The translations under genes were made by a program, and so were the position numbers. Positions 42,117 through 53,414 of a DNA stretch of 64,000 nucleotides are shown in pieces. The DNA comes from Planctomycetota bacterium. GTDB lineage: Bacteria; Planctomycetota; J058; J103. The first letter of the stretch is position 1. Each line of letters opens with the position of its first letter. Location of the stretch: contig BPJM01000007.1 of NCBI GenBank assembly GCA_026004615.1, positions 124,001 through 188,000 of the forward strand, given 5' to 3'. Below the pieces are notes generated by a model. It saw only the letters and a list, made by a program, of their open reading frames with translations, did no database searches and was not told where the DNA came from.

Positions 42117-42911
42117 CTACCGCCGCCAGCGGCCGATGGTGAGCCCCAGCACCTGGTGATCCTGCACCGCCACCCGATACACCAGCCGGCCAAGCGCCCC
42201 TTCCCCCGCCGCGAACAACAGCTCGCCCAGGTAGGCCTGTTCCGCCCCTGCCAGATAGATGCGGACGTTGCGCAGCGGGACCGCCGCCGGCAGCTCGAGC
42301 GGAACCCCGGCGTGCCGCAGCATCCGCTGGTAGATCGCGCGGTGCTCCAGGTACTCGCGGTACAGGCGCTCCCGCAGATGGGGGGAGACGACCAGCGCGA
42401 CGTCGGGGCGCGTCTCCAGTCCGCCCAACCGGGCGCGCTCGGCGTCGCCGGCCGGTCCCTCGGGGATGACCTCCACCGGATAGGCGAATGCGCGCGGCGC
42501 CCGGTAGGTGCGGCCGCTATGGGTGATCCCCCCAGCCGCCTCGCCCGCTCCGGCGGCAGCGGCCGGCGCCCGCACCACGAGCAGCGGCGCCGTGCCGCCC
42601 GCGGCCGCCCGCGGGATCACCTCGAGCTCGAGCCCCGCCTGCTGGAGCACGCGCCGCACCGCCTCCAGCGGCGCCAGCCCCTCGGCCTGCAACCGGACCC
42701 GAGCGTGGGGCTCCCCTTCGATGAACAGGTGCAGCCCCGCCACCTCGCGCAGCCGCTCGAGCACCGCCAGCACCGGCGCGTCCACCTCGAGCGACACCTG
42801 CCGGCAGTCCCCCGCGACCTCTAGCCGGTCTGCCTGCGCCCGCACCGGCCCCGGCAGGGCGAGCCAGGGCAGGGCCAGGGCCACAACCCCCAGCACTGCC
42901 GACCTCGCCAT
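42117..42911 (-). CDS. Exported STN-domain (secretin N-domain-like) protein
   Basis: A 264-residue exported protein. The signal peptide (MARSAVLGVVALALPWLALP, cleavage near VRAQA) is followed by a secretin/TonB short N-terminal domain: LEVDAPVLAVLERLREVAG then HARVRLQAEGLAPLEAVRRV and LQQAGLELEVIPR. That is the fold normally found before secretin barrels. The C-terminal 120 residues include YPVEVIPEG and LRNVRIYLAGAEQAYLGEL and match nothing I know. No barrel follows, so this is a stand-alone STN protein. The ATG at 42911 has GAGGGTGG upstream. It could be an accessory of the secretin at 6064-8758 (inference) but is 34 kb away. Confidence 0.72.
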   Translation of the reverse strand: MARSAVLGVVALALPWLALPGPVRAQADRLEVAGDCRQVSLEVDAPVLAVLERLREVAGLHLFIEGEPHARVRLQAEGLAPLEAVRRVLQQAGLELEVIPRAAAGGTAPLLVVRAPAAAAGAGEAAGGITHSGRTYRAPRAFAYPVEVIPEGPAGDAERARLGGLETRPDVALVVSPHLRERLYREYLEHRAIYQRMLRHAGVPLELPAAVPLRNVRIYLAGAEQAYLGELLFAAGEGALGRLVYRVAVQDHQVLGLTIGRWRR

Positions 42912-43039
42912 CGGAGCCACCCTCGCCCTCCGCTGCTCTCGACCGCTCCGCTCACCAGTATCGCCGCCGCGCGCGGCGAGGCCAGCCTCAGGCTCGGCCG
43001 GGCAGTTGCCGGCCCGCCTCGCCGCGCACCTGCCGCCCT

Positions 43040-44500
43040 TCACAGGTAGGGCGTCAACAGGCGCGCCAGCCCGTCGCGCAGCCGCACCGCCAGGCTGCGT
43101 GCACCCAGCTCCTGCAGGCTCGCCGGGCGGGCGGCGGCGCGCTTGCGTTCGATGCGGGCGTCGATCTCGGCGGCCAGCGCCGCGTCGTAGCATTCGAGAT
43201 CCAGCTCGAAGTTGAGCCGCAGGCTGCGCGGGTCCCAGTTCGCCGAACCGAGCAGCGACCAGCACCCGTCCACGGTCATGAGCTTGGAATGATCGAACGG
43301 CGGTGGCGAGAACCAGACCCGCACCCCGTGCCGCAGCACCTGCTCCACCCAGCCGCGCGCGGCCCAGCCGACCAGCCTCAGGTTGGGCCGCTCGGGGATG
43401 ATCACGTCCACCTCGACCCCGCGCAGGGCCGCCACCGCGAGCATGCTCGCCAGCGGCTCGTCCGGCAGGAAATAGGGGGTGACGATGCGGACGGCGCGCC
43501 GCGCCGTCGCCAGCGCCGCCAGGATCGTCCACAACAGCTTCTCATGGTCCTCGTCCGGCCCGGCGCTGATCGCGCGCGCCACCACCCCGCCGGCGGGTTC
43601 CGCGCGGCTCCGCCAGGGCTCGCCCTCGAGTTGCTCGCCGGTCGCGAACGTCCAGTCCTCGCGGAAGACCTCCAGCAGGTGGCTGACCACGGGCCCCTCC
43701 AGCCGGAAGTGGGTATCGAGGTGCGCGGCTGCGCCATGCCGCGCGCGCAGGTGCAGCCCCCGCACGTTGAGTCCCCCGGTGAAGCCGAGCCGGCCGTCCA
43801 CCACGAGCAGCTTGCGGTGGTTGCGCAGGTTCAGATACGCCCAGCGCCACGGCACGCGCGGGCGCAAGAACAGCGCGCACGGCACGCCGGCGGCGCGCAG
43901 CGCCCGATCCGCGGGCGGCCAGCCGTAGCGGACCCCCACCGCGTCGATGAGCACCCGGACCGCCACCCCGCGTGACACCGCCCGCGCGAGCGCCTCGATG
44001 AACGGCTTGCCAGCCTCGTCGACCTCGAAGATGTAGCTCGCCAGCGCCACCGAGCGCTCGGCCGCCTCGATGGCGCCGACCATCTCCGGGTAGGCCTCGT
44101 CGCCATCGCGCAGCGGCACGATGCGATTGCCCGCGAGCAGCGGGCGCGCCACCACCCGATTCACCGCCCGTGCCAGTGCGAGCAGGTGCTGCGCCGGCGG
44201 CGGCTGCGCGTCGAGGTGGCGCTCCAGCGCCTGGAGGTCGCAGACCGCATCGCCGGCGGTGCCCAGGAGCCGCTGCCGGCCCGCCCGCAGCGCCACCGCG
44301 CGCCGCTGGATGCGGTTGATCCCGAGCAGGGCGTACAGCACCGCCCCCACCACCGGCACCAGCCAGATCAGCCCCACCCATCCGACCGCGGCGCGCACCT
44401 CCCGCTTGTGCAACACCGCATGCGCCGAGGCGACGAGCGCGAGCGCAGCGGCGCCGAGAGCGATCAGGTGGGGCAGCAGCGACGGCAACAGCTCCAGCAT
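43040..44500 (-). CDS. cls: Cardiolipin synthase (phospholipase D family)
   Basis: A 486-residue inner-membrane enzyme that joins two phosphatidylglycerols, or PG and another lipid, into cardiolipin. Two N-terminal membrane helices (about residues 8-30 and 38-60) precede two PLD domains. The two HKD motifs are complete: H228-x-K230-x4-D235 in NHRKLLVVDGRLGFTGG, and H404-x-K406-x4-D411 in DHSKLMTVDGCWSLLGSAN. TPYFLPDEPL and WDPRSLRLNFELDLE are also typical of bacterial Cls. The ATG at 44500 is chosen because it starts the first helix. No frame break. It is divergent from ribH, with 186 bp between. Confidence 0.93.
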   Translation of the reverse strand: MLELLPSLLPHLIALGAAALALVASAHAVLHKREVRAAVGWVGLIWLVPVVGAVLYALLGINRIQRRAVALRAGRQRLLGTAGDAVCDLQALERHLDAQPPPAQHLLALARAVNRVVARPLLAGNRIVPLRDGDEAYPEMVGAIEAAERSVALASYIFEVDEAGKPFIEALARAVSRGVAVRVLIDAVGVRYGWPPADRALRAAGVPCALFLRPRVPWRWAYLNLRNHRKLLVVDGRLGFTGGLNVRGLHLRARHGAAAHLDTHFRLEGPVVSHLLEVFREDWTFATGEQLEGEPWRSRAEPAGGVVARAISAGPDEDHEKLLWTILAALATARRAVRIVTPYFLPDEPLASMLAVAALRGVEVDVIIPERPNLRLVGWAARGWVEQVLRHGVRVWFSPPPFDHSKLMTVDGCWSLLGSANWDPRSLRLNFELDLECYDAALAAEIDARIERKRAAARPASLQELGARSLAVRLRDGLARLLTPYL

Positions 44501-44609
44501 GCGCCCTTTGGCCCAGGCTCCGCTCGTCCCTGCCCGGCCAGAAGCTCCTTGCCGCCCCTGGCGCCGGAGCCGCCTCCGGCGGCGAAGCCTTACCCTACCC
44601 GCACTCGCC

Positions 44610-44637
44610 TTGCAAGGAAACGCCCCCATGCTAAAAT
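44610..44637 (+). promoter_or_regulatory. Sigma-70-type promoter of ribH-nusB-ftsY
   Basis: TTGCAA (44610-44615), 16-base spacer, TAAAAT (44632-44637). The predicted start site near 44644 leaves a leader of about 43 bases that includes AGGGACAGGGAG before the ribH ATG at 44687. No FMN-riboswitch-like structure fits in so short a leader. Confidence 0.7.
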
Positions 44638-44686
44638 CCGGGGCCTTCGAGACGCTCCTTGAAGGGACAGGGAGAGCCGCACCGCG

Positions 44687-45172
44687 ATGGCCCTCTACGA
44701 GGGAGAACTCCTGGCGCAGGGTAGCCGGCGGTTCGCGATCGCCGCCAGCCGGTTCAACGACCTGATCTGCGAGCGGCTGCTCGCGGGGTGCCGCGACACC
44801 CTCGTGCGGCACGGGGTGGCGGCGGACCGCATCGACCTCGCGCGCGTGCCCGGTTGCTTCGAGCTGCCCCTGGTGGCGCTCCGTCTGGCAGCCAGCGGTC
44901 GCTACGCCGCGGTGATCTGCCTGGGGGCGCTGATCCGCGGTGCCACCCCTCACTTCGACCACATCGCCGCCGCCGCCACCAGCGGCATCGCCGAGGCGGC
45001 CCTGCGCACCGGCGTGCCGTGCATCTTCGGGGTGCTGACCTGCGACACGCTGGAGCAGGCGCTGGAGCGTGCCGGCGGCAAGGCCGGCAACAAGGGAGCC
45101 GAGGCGGCGCTGGCTGCCCTCGAGGTGGCGGACCTGCTCGCGCGCCTGCCCGACGATCGCCATGATGCGTAG
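44687..45172 (+). CDS. ribH: 6,7-dimethyl-8-ribityllumazine synthase
   Basis: Penultimate enzyme of riboflavin synthesis, condensing a ribityl-uracil with dihydroxybutanone phosphate; forms icosahedral shells. The 161-residue protein has FAIAASRFNDLICERLLAG, the substrate-binding VPGCFELPL, ICLGALIRGATPHFDHIAA with the catalytic His, and VPCIFGVLTCDTLEQALERAGGKAGNKGAEAA. These are all family signatures. The start at ATG 44687 gives a normal N-terminus. The 3' end overlaps nusB by 11 bp. The ribH-nusB pairing is widespread in bacteria. The other riboflavin genes are not in the window. Confidence 0.97.
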   Translation: MALYEGELLAQGSRRFAIAASRFNDLICERLLAGCRDTLVRHGVAADRIDLARVPGCFELPLVALRLAASGRYAAVICLGALIRGATPHFDHIAAAATSGIAEAALRTGVPCIFGVLTCDTLEQALERAGGKAGNKGAEAALAALEVADLLARLPDDRHDA

Positions 45173-45587
45173 GCGGACGCGGGCGCGCGTGCTGGCGCTC
45201 CAGCTGCTCTATCAGATCGACCTGCTGGGCAGCGGGATCAGCGAGCGAGAACGCGAGGAGTTCCTGCAGCGTGCGACGCGCGACGAGGTGGCGCGCCGCT
45301 TCGCGCGGGAGCTGGTGCACGGGGTGCTCCGGCACCAGGCGGAGATCGACGCCCGCCTGGCAGCACTGGCGCAGAACTGGCAGCTCGGGCGCATGGCGGT
45401 GGTCGACCGCAACGTGCTCCGCATCGGCGCCTACGAGCTGCTGTACACCGATGCCCCGCCCAAGGTCGTGATCAACGAGGCGGTGGAACTCGCCAAGCGC
45501 TTCAGCGGGAAGAACTCCGGCGCATTCGTCAACGGCATTCTCGACTCGCTGCTCAAGAGCGTGCTCGCGCGGCGCGAGGCGACCTGA
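45162..45587 (+). CDS. nusB: Transcription antitermination factor NusB
   Basis: An RNA-binding protein of 141 residues that acts with NusE/S10 at boxA in rRNA antitermination. All-helical fold with RRTRARVLALQLLYQIDLLG at the N-terminus, AALAQNWQLGRMAVVDRNVLR and the C-terminal PPKVVINEAVELAKRFSGKN, then GAFVNGILDSL, which is the conserved NusB end. Two ATG codons in tandem (45162 and 45165) are both possible; the gene overlaps the ribH stop. It is followed by ftsY after 24 bp and shares the ribH promoter. Confidence 0.96.
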   Translation: MMRRRTRARVLALQLLYQIDLLGSGISEREREEFLQRATRDEVARRFARELVHGVLRHQAEIDARLAALAQNWQLGRMAVVDRNVLRIGAYELLYTDAPPKVVINEAVELAKRFSGKNSGAFVNGILDSLLKSVLARREAT

Positions 45588-45611
45588 GACCGAGACTCCG
45601 AGGGTTGCACC

Positions 45612-46706
45612 TTGCTGATCTGCGCTCCGCCTGCACTCCTCTTGCCGCCGCCCGGCAGCTCCGAGCTCGGCCGGCACGCGCTGGCAGTCGCGCTGCTGGT
45701 GCTGCTCGCGCTGCTCGCCGCGTGGTGGTGGCGGTCGAGGCGGGCGCGGCCGGCACCCGGGGCCGGCGGCGCCGCGCCGAGCTCTGGCGCTCCCTCTGCC
45801 CTGCAGCAGCTGGCACGCGGTCTCCACAAGACGCGGGCGCGGCTCGGCCTCGCCCTGCGCCGCGCGCTCGGCCAGGAGCCCTCCGAACAGACCCTCGAGG
45901 AGCTGGAGGTCGCGCTGCTCGAAGCCGACCTGGGCGTGGCGACCAGCGAGGCCATCCTGGAGGATCTGCGCCGCGCCTGGCGAGCGGGCGAGGCCCGCAG
46001 CACCGAGGCCCTGCTGGCGCGCCTGAAGGACGACCTGAGCCGCGAGCTCGTGGCCGCCGGCAACGGCGCGCGGCTCGCCGAGGCTCCGGTCCCGCCGACC
46101 GTGGTGCTGGTGGTCGGGGTCAACGGAGTGGGCAAGACCACCTCGATCGCCAAGCTGGCGCATCACCTCCGGCAGCAGGGACGCCGTGTGCTGCTGGCCG
46201 CCGCCGACACCTTCCGGGCGGCCGCGGTGGATCAACTCCGGGTGTGGAGCGAGCGGCTCGGGGTGCCCATCGTCGCCGCGCAGACCGGCGCCGATCCGGC
46301 CGCGGTGGTGCACGACGCGCTCGAGGCCGCGATCGCCCGCGGCGTCGACTACCTCATCGTGGACACCGCCGGCCGGCTGCACACCCACCAGAATCTGATG
46401 AAGGAGCTCGAGAAGATCAAACGGGTGATCCGCAAGCGCCTGCCCGAAGCTCCGCACGAGGTGCTGCTGGTGCTCGACGCCACCACGGGCCAGAATGCGA
46501 TCGCGCAGGCGCGGGCGTTCCGCGAGGTGACCGAGGTGACCGGCATCTTCCTGGCCAAGCTCGACGGTACCGCCAAGGGCGGGATCGTGGTCGCGATCGC
46601 CCGGGAGCTGGGCCTGCCGGTCAAGTTCGTGGGGCTGGGCGAGAAACCCGAGGACGTGCAGCCCTTCGAGCCACGGCGCTTCGTCGAGGCGCTGTTCGCG
46701 GCTTGA
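45612..46706 (+). CDS. ftsY: Signal recognition particle receptor FtsY, membrane-anchored form
   Basis: GTPase docking SRP-ribosome complexes at the inner membrane; 364 residues. Unlike the acidic A domain of E. coli FtsY, the N-terminus is a membrane helix ([17 protein letters not shown], about residues 25-42) with a short linker. The N domain follows ([21 protein letters not shown]), then the G domain with [17 protein letters not shown] (G1), [13 protein letters not shown] (G2), [13 protein letters not shown] (G3), [10 protein letters not shown] (G4) and [16 protein letters not shown] (G5/closing loop). The start codon is TTG at 45612; a later GTG cannot be excluded. Third gene of the ribH operon. 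Confidence 0.95.
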   Translation: MLICAPPALLLPPPGSSELGRHALAVALLVLLALLAAWWWRSRRARPAPGAGGAAPSSGAPSALQQLARGLHKTRARLGLALRRALGQEPSEQTLEELEVALLEADLGVATSEAILEDLRRAWRAGEARSTEALLARLKDDLSRELVAAGNGARLAEAPVPPTVVLVVGVNGVGKTTSIAKLAHHLRQQGRRVLLAAADTFRAAAVDQLRVWSERLGVPIVAAQTGADPAAVVHDALEAAIARGVDYLIVDTAGRLHTHQNLMKELEKIKRVIRKRLPEAPHEVLLVLDATTGQNAIAQARAFREVTEVTGIFLAKLDGTAKGGIVVAIARELGLPVKFVGLGEKPEDVQPFEPRRFVEALFAA

Positions 46707-46723
46707 GCCGCCGCGCGGGCCGC

Positions 46724-46751
46724 GCCCCGGCCACGCCCGTCCGGCCGGGGC
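46724..46751. terminator. Strong hairpin between convergent ftsY and FHA genes
   Basis: GCCCCGGCC (46724-46732) pairs perfectly with GGCCGGGGC (46743-46751) around a 10-base loop. It sits in the 69-bp gap between two converging genes. No U tract follows on either strand, so it may work with Rho or as a non-canonical bidirectional terminator. Confidence 0.6.
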
Positions 46752-46775
46752 TACCCCACCGCGCGGTGCTGCGGC

Positions 46776-47627
46776 CTACGGGGCCAGGGCCTCGAAGAGC
46801 AGCTTGTCGGTCGGGATCGAGATGGTCTTCTTCTCGATCGCGTGCTGCGGCCTGAAGCGAAAGCTACCCTCGCGGGTCCGCAACAGCGGCCGCACCGCCT
46901 GCATGCCTTCCTCGCCGTCGCGCTCGGCGTGTACGATCCGGCCGTCGAGGAAGTACAGCCGCCCGGCCTCGACCTGCCCGCCGGCGGCCCACACCGACAG
47001 GCAGCCCGTCTTGCGGTTTTTGTGCAGCAGCTGCACCACCTCGACGATCTGGATCTTGGCGAGGTCGCCGGCGAACCCGGCCTCGGTCTCCAGGCGCGCC
47101 GTCTCCCCGCCCGCGAGCGCCCCCTTGCCCATGAGCAGCTCGCGTGTCTGCTCGCGCGTCAGCTCCAGGTACTGCAGCTCGAAGTGGCCGATTCGGATGC
47201 GGTCCCCGTGCCGCAGCGGGTGGCGAAACACGCGCTCGCCGTTGACATAGGTGCCGTTCTTGGACCCGAGGTCGCCCACCACCCAGCCGCCGTCCTCGTA
47301 GACCAGCTCCGCGTGCAGCCGCGAGACGTGCCCGCTCGGCAAGCAGATCTCGTTGTTGCGGCTGCGCCCGATCCGCACCAGCTCGCCTCGCTCGAGTTCA
47401 TACGGCTCCTTGAGCGAGGGCGAGACGAGGAAGCAGGCGTGCACCTCGCGGCCGGCAGCGGGCTCGGAGCTGGCCAGCACAGGCGCCCTGGCCTCGCCGC
47501 CTCCGGCTCCGCCGGGCCCTTGCTGCGGGAGCCGCGCGAACAGCGTCACGTCCTGCGAAGCGTCGCAGTGCGGGCATGTCGCCGTGTAAGGGTCGATCTC
47601 GCGCTGGCAGGCATGACACTGCGCCAT
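46776..47627 (-). CDS. Zinc ribbon-FHA-DUF4388 signalling protein
   Basis: A 283-residue cytoplasmic protein. A zinc ribbon comes first (C4, C7, C18, C21 in MAQCHACQREIDPYTATCPH). An FHA domain follows (about residues 70-150) with RIGRSRNNEICLPSGHVSRLHAEL and SKNGTYVNGERV, the phosphothreonine-binding loops. The C-terminal domain (about 185-283) resembles DUF4388/PatA N-terminal domains: AKIQIVEVVQLLHKNRKTGCL, then GRLYFLDGRIVHAERDGEEG. Such proteins read kinase output in deltaproteobacteria and planctomycetes. The ATG at 47627 has GAAGGGAGCC upstream. It is a plausible target of the kinases encoded at 33455-38191 and 60021-62651 (inference). Confidence 0.88.
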   Translation of the reverse strand: MAQCHACQREIDPYTATCPHCDASQDVTLFARLPQQGPGGAGGGEARAPVLASSEPAAGREVHACFLVSPSLKEPYELERGELVRIGRSRNNEICLPSGHVSRLHAELVYEDGGWVVGDLGSKNGTYVNGERVFRHPLRHGDRIRIGHFELQYLELTREQTRELLMGKGALAGGETARLETEAGFAGDLAKIQIVEVVQLLHKNRKTGCLSVWAAGGQVEAGRLYFLDGRIVHAERDGEEGMQAVRPLLRTREGSFRFRPQHAIEKKTISIPTDKLLFEALAP

Positions 47628-47675
47628 CGCTGGCTCCCTTCCCCTGCCCCGCGTCGTTGCACGCTTGCAAGGTCC

Positions 47676-47704
47676 ATGATCGCATCGCCGGCACCGGGGT
47701 TCAA
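47676..47704 (-). promoter_or_regulatory. Candidate promoter of the FHA gene with -35 inside a palindrome
   Basis: On the minus strand TTGAAC (47704-47699), 17-base spacer, GATCAT (47681-47676). The -35 lies within the perfect inverted repeat CGGGG-TTCAAA-CCCCG (47695-47710), which could be a repressor site. Confidence 0.42.
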
Positions 47705-47735
47705 ACCCCGCTCCGGCCTGCACCGGGGCGGCGGC

Positions 47736-48998
47736 TCACGACGCGCCCAGACCCTCGCGCCACGCCCGTTCCAGCTCCGGCAGCGTGGCGCCGAAGCTGG
47801 CCCGCAGCGCCTCATCGAGCGAGCTGCCGCGCCCCAGGTCGCGGATCACCGTGCCGAGCGCCGCCGTGCCGCCGCGCGCGGCGAGCCAGCGCACGAAGGA
47901 GAGCGACTGTGCGTACAATAGCGCTGCCCGGCCGCGCTCGGCGATCCCGGCAAACCCGCGCTCCAGCTCGGCGAACCCGACCAGTGCCCCGGCCGCTGCC
48001 GCCCGCTGCACCAGAGCTTCATCCCCCGCTTCGCCGGCCAGCAGCTGCGCCAGCCCCTCGTGCAGCCAGCCGGGACAGCCAGGGGCGGTGGCATGCACGA
48101 CCGCGTGCACGTACTCGTGCACGAGCACCCGCCGCAACGTGGCCTGGTCCCGCTCGAGCAGCCCCTCGAGCGGCACCCGGATCTTGCCGTCGTACAGCGC
48201 CGCCACCCAGCCGTGCGCCCCCGTGGCGACGCGGAAGGAGCGGTCCGCATACAGGATGACCGGCAGCCGCCCGCTCGGATACAGCCCGAGCGCTGCGCCC
48301 ACCTCGGCGTGTGCCGCCTCCAGGTCATCCACCGCGCGCGCCACCGCCGCTGCCTCCGCCTCGCCGCCCTCGAAGCGGAGCTCGAAGTGCTGGCTGACGC
48401 GCATCCCCATGGCGCGCTCGAGTTCGAGATCGCGCCGCGCGCGTTCGAGCAGCCGCCGCGCGCCTGCGGCCTGCGGGTCGGCGGCAAGCGCCGCTTCCAG
48501 CCGAAAGATCGCCTCCTCCAGCCGCCCGGCCGCGTACTCCAGCCGCCCCAGCAGCTCCAGCGCTCCGGGGTGCGCGGGCTCTCGCTCCAGCACCGCCAGT
48601 GCCGCGACGCGGGCGCGTTCGGACTCCCCGAGCCGGAAGTACGCCACCGCGAGCGCGAAGCGGACCGCGGGCTGCTCGGGGGCGAGGTCGACGGCCAGCG
48701 CCAGCGGTTCCAGCGCCGCGCGGTCCTCGCCCTGCTGGAGCCGCCGCTCGCCGACCTCGAGCAGCGCCTCCACCAGCGCCCGGCGTAGCCCAGGGTCCCT
48801 CGGCCCGAGCTCCCACGCGCGCCGCAGCGCCTGGGCCGCCTCCTCGATCTCGCCCCGTTCCCGATGCGCGTGCGCGCGCTCGATCCACTCGGCCGCGCTC
48901 TCGGCGCGCACAGGGGTTGCCGTCGCCGCCAGGAGCACGACCGCGCTGGCCACGAGCGTTGCCATGCCGCGCCGCATGCGAGCTAGCTCACCGTTCAC
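47736..48998 (-). CDS. Exported TPR protein with peptidase-MA-like metallopeptidase domain
   Basis: A 420-residue secreted protein. After a signal peptide (core TLVASAVVLLAATATPVRA) come about four TPR units (residues 35-180). A gluzincin-like domain (about 190-420) has the zinc motif HEYVHAVVHA and then PGCPGWLHEGLAQLLAG, where the Glu of the second helix is the third zinc ligand. This is the peptidase MA arrangement. The GTG start at 48998 overlaps the stop of the inositol-monophosphatase gene in GTGA, so they are coupled. The start includes about 8 residues before the second ATG at 48977, which would also fit a signal peptide. The role is probably in the envelope; substrate unknown. Confidence 0.85.
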   Translation of the reverse strand: MNGELARMRRGMATLVASAVVLLAATATPVRAESAAEWIERAHAHRERGEIEEAAQALRRAWELGPRDPGLRRALVEALLEVGERRLQQGEDRAALEPLALAVDLAPEQPAVRFALAVAYFRLGESERARVAALAVLEREPAHPGALELLGRLEYAAGRLEEAIFRLEAALAADPQAAGARRLLERARRDLELERAMGMRVSQHFELRFEGGEAEAAAVARAVDDLEAAHAEVGAALGLYPSGRLPVILYADRSFRVATGAHGWVAALYDGKIRVPLEGLLERDQATLRRVLVHEYVHAVVHATAPGCPGWLHEGLAQLLAGEAGDEALVQRAAAAGALVGFAELERGFAGIAERGRAALLYAQSLSFVRWLAARGGTAALGTVIRDLGRGSSLDEALRASFGATLPELERAWREGLGAS

Positions 48999-49864
48999 CG
49001 CCCGCGCGCCGCCACCGCTGGCGGTCCTGCCCCGCCCTGGGTGTGCGAGGCCCGCGCCGCCGCCAACTCGGCCCGCAGCCTCTCGTGCAGCACCCCGTTG
49101 GTCGCCAGCAGCGTCCGGCCATCGAGCCAGTCCTCCCCGCCCTCATAGTCGGTGACGCGCCCCCCGGCCTCGCGCACGATCAGCGCCCCGGCCGCGACAT
49201 CGAACGGGTTGAGGCCCGATTCCCACATGCCGTCGAAGCGACCGGCCGCCACGTAGCACAGATCGAGCGCCGCCGAGCCCAGCCGGCGCAACCCGCGCGT
49301 GCGCGGCAGCAGGTGGTTCCACTCCCGCAGGTTCGGGTAGCGCTCCTGGTCCTAGGCGAAGCCGGTCACGAGCAGCGCCTCGATCAGCTCGCCCTCGTCG
49401 GTGACCGCGATCCGCTCGGCGTCCTGCAGTCCGGTGCCGGCAAAGGCGCCCAGCCCCCGTGCCGCGAAGAAGCATTCCCCGAGCGCGGGGGCGTACACCA
49501 CCCCAAGCTCCCCCCCGGCCGGGCCGTAGCACGCGATGGAGACGCTCCAGAGCGGCAGGCCGTGCACGAAGTTGACGGTGCCGTCGAGCGGATCCACATA
49601 CCATCGCCAGCCCTCCGGCCGGGCGCGCTCCCGCACCTGCTCCTCCGCCACGATGGCGTGCGCGGGAAAACGCTTCCGCAGGGCGCTGACGATCGCGTGC
49701 TCGCTGGCCTCGTCGGCCTCGGTCACCAGGTCCCGCACCCCTTTCTTGCGCAGCCCGGCGGGCGGCCCCTGGCGCGGCTGGCGTGGCAGCAGGACCTCGC
49801 CGCCGATGCGCAGCGCGAGCGCGAGCGTCCACTGTAACCACTGCCGGCGCTGTGCCTGGTCCAT
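48995..49864 (-). CDS. Inositol monophosphatase family protein interrupted by an in-frame TAG
   Basis: A 289-residue IMPase-type phosphatase. The N-terminal metal site VTEADEASEHAI, the EEQ metal ligand in HAIVAEEQ, WYVDPLDGTVNFVHGLPLWSV (metal ligands of the DPLDGT motif) and the C-terminal LRRLGSAALDLCYVAAGRFD and GLNPFDVAAGALIVREAGG are all intact. At 49352-49354 the codon following VTGFA is TAG, where the family has Tyr (GFxYD). The frame continues normally on both sides, so this is a single substitution rather than an indel. It separates the protein at residue 171 of about 289. It could be an error, a nonsense mutation, or readthrough. The next gene overlaps its stop, which implies the C-terminal part is still meant to be translated. 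Confidence 0.88.
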
Positions 49865-49977
49865 CCCGCCCCCTGCGCCTTGGCCAGCTCGCCCGGCCGG
49901 CAGTCGCGCCTGGCCGGAGCCCGCCCGATCTGCCCGCCGCAGCGGGGACGCCCCCGGCCACTGCCCATCGCCGCTGT

Positions 49978-52685
<2,708 letters not shown>

Positions 52686-52747
52686 GGTGCGCCCTCGCGT
52701 GCTCCGAGATCTGGCCGGCCCGCCGCTGCGCTCCGGCCAGGGGCCGG

Positions 52748-52776
52748 ATGATAGCAGATGCTCCCCCGCGGTTGAA
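52748..52776 (-). promoter_or_regulatory. Sigma-70-type promoter of valS
   Basis: On the minus strand TTCAAC (52776-52771), 17-base spacer, TATCAT (52753-52748), giving a leader of about 55 bases. That is too short for a T-box riboswitch. The rest of the 299-bp region 52686-52984 shows nothing else I can name. Confidence 0.6.
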
Positions 52777-52984
52777 CCCGCGCTCTGCGCCATCGGAATG
52801 GTGCAATCCGCCGCCGGCGCCCCGGGCCCGCCGGCCGCGGCTGGCCTGCAAATCCCGGCCCCTCCGGCACCTGCGAGCGCGCCGAATAGACCGGCACGGG
52901 GCTTGTCTACCCCGGTGCGCCCGCTGGAGCGGGCGGCGGTGAGGTCCACGAGCGAGCGCACGGAGCGACAGAGGAGGGCAAGCG

Positions 52985-53221
52985 ATGCTGTATGTGCTGG
53001 CTGGCTTCGCGCTGCTCGGGGCGCTGGGGACTGCGGGCGCGCTGCTCGCGGCCGGCGGTGGCGTCTCGTCTCGCCGCGTTGCGCGCCGGCGGCGCGTGCT
53101 GCCGCCCTGGCTGCGGGCGCGGTTCGCGCACCAGCGCGCGCAAGACGAGCGGCGCCGGCGGCGCGAGCCGGCCTGGGCGGCGCTCCGCCCCGCCGAGCAC
53201 CCGCTCGTGCGTGCCGCCTGA
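52985..53221 (+). CDS. Small single-pass membrane protein
   Basis: A 78-residue protein of unknown function. A hydrophobic N-terminus with a Gly/Ala-rich helix ([20 protein letters not shown], residues 5-24) is followed by a strongly basic tail of about 50 residues ([19 protein letters not shown]). The ATG at 52985 is preceded by an excellent ribosome-binding site (GAGGAGGG about 7-14 bases upstream), which is why I trust it. The tail would face the cytoplasm and could contact nucleic acid or phospholipid (inference). It stands alone, divergent from valS, and is followed by a perfect GC palindrome. Confidence 0.65.
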   Translation: MLYVLAGFALLGALGTAGALLAAGGGVSSRRVARRRRVLPPWLRARFAHQRAQDERRRRREPAWAALRPAEHPLVRAA

Positions 53222-53241
53222 GCCCCAGCTCGCGCTGCCCC

Positions 53242-53259
53242 CCGGGCGGCGCCGCCCGG
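53242..53259. terminator. Perfect 18-base palindrome after the small membrane gene
   Basis: CCGGGCGGC followed directly by GCCGCCCGG, 21 bases after the stop codon at 53221. It can fold as a tight hairpin and lies before the promoter at 53328. There is no U tract. Confidence 0.4.
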
Positions 53260-53327
53260 ATCCCGCCGCGTCCCGCTCCCGCCACCGCCACCTGCCACGG
53301 CACCATGCCGCCCCGGCGCCGCGCCCC

Positions 53328-53357
53328 TTGCGATGCTGGCGGCGCGGGTGCTAGCCT
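53328..53357 (+). promoter_or_regulatory. Candidate promoter of the YjbQ-type gene
   Basis: TTGCGA (53328-53333), 18-base spacer, TAGCCT (53352-53357). The start codon at 53415 lies about 50 bases after the predicted start site, with CGAGGAG at 53402-53408 as its ribosome-binding site. Confidence 0.45.
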
Positions 53358-53414
53358 CCCGGTTCCGGCCGCACCAGCGCGGGCTGCGCCGCCGGCAGGG
53401 ACGAGGAGCCAGCG

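Noticed and set aside
44638..44686. FMN riboswitch before ribH
   Set aside because: The leader of about 43 bases is too short and lacks the conserved junction sequences.
47695..47714. tRNA T-arm-like sequence GGGGTTCAAACCCC
   Set aside because: No matching acceptor, D or anticodon stem is found within 80 bases on either strand; the loop has six bases, and the site fits a palindrome over a promoter better.
52686..52984. T-box leader before valS
   Set aside because: The predicted leader is only about 55 bases, with no room for a stem I or specifier loop.
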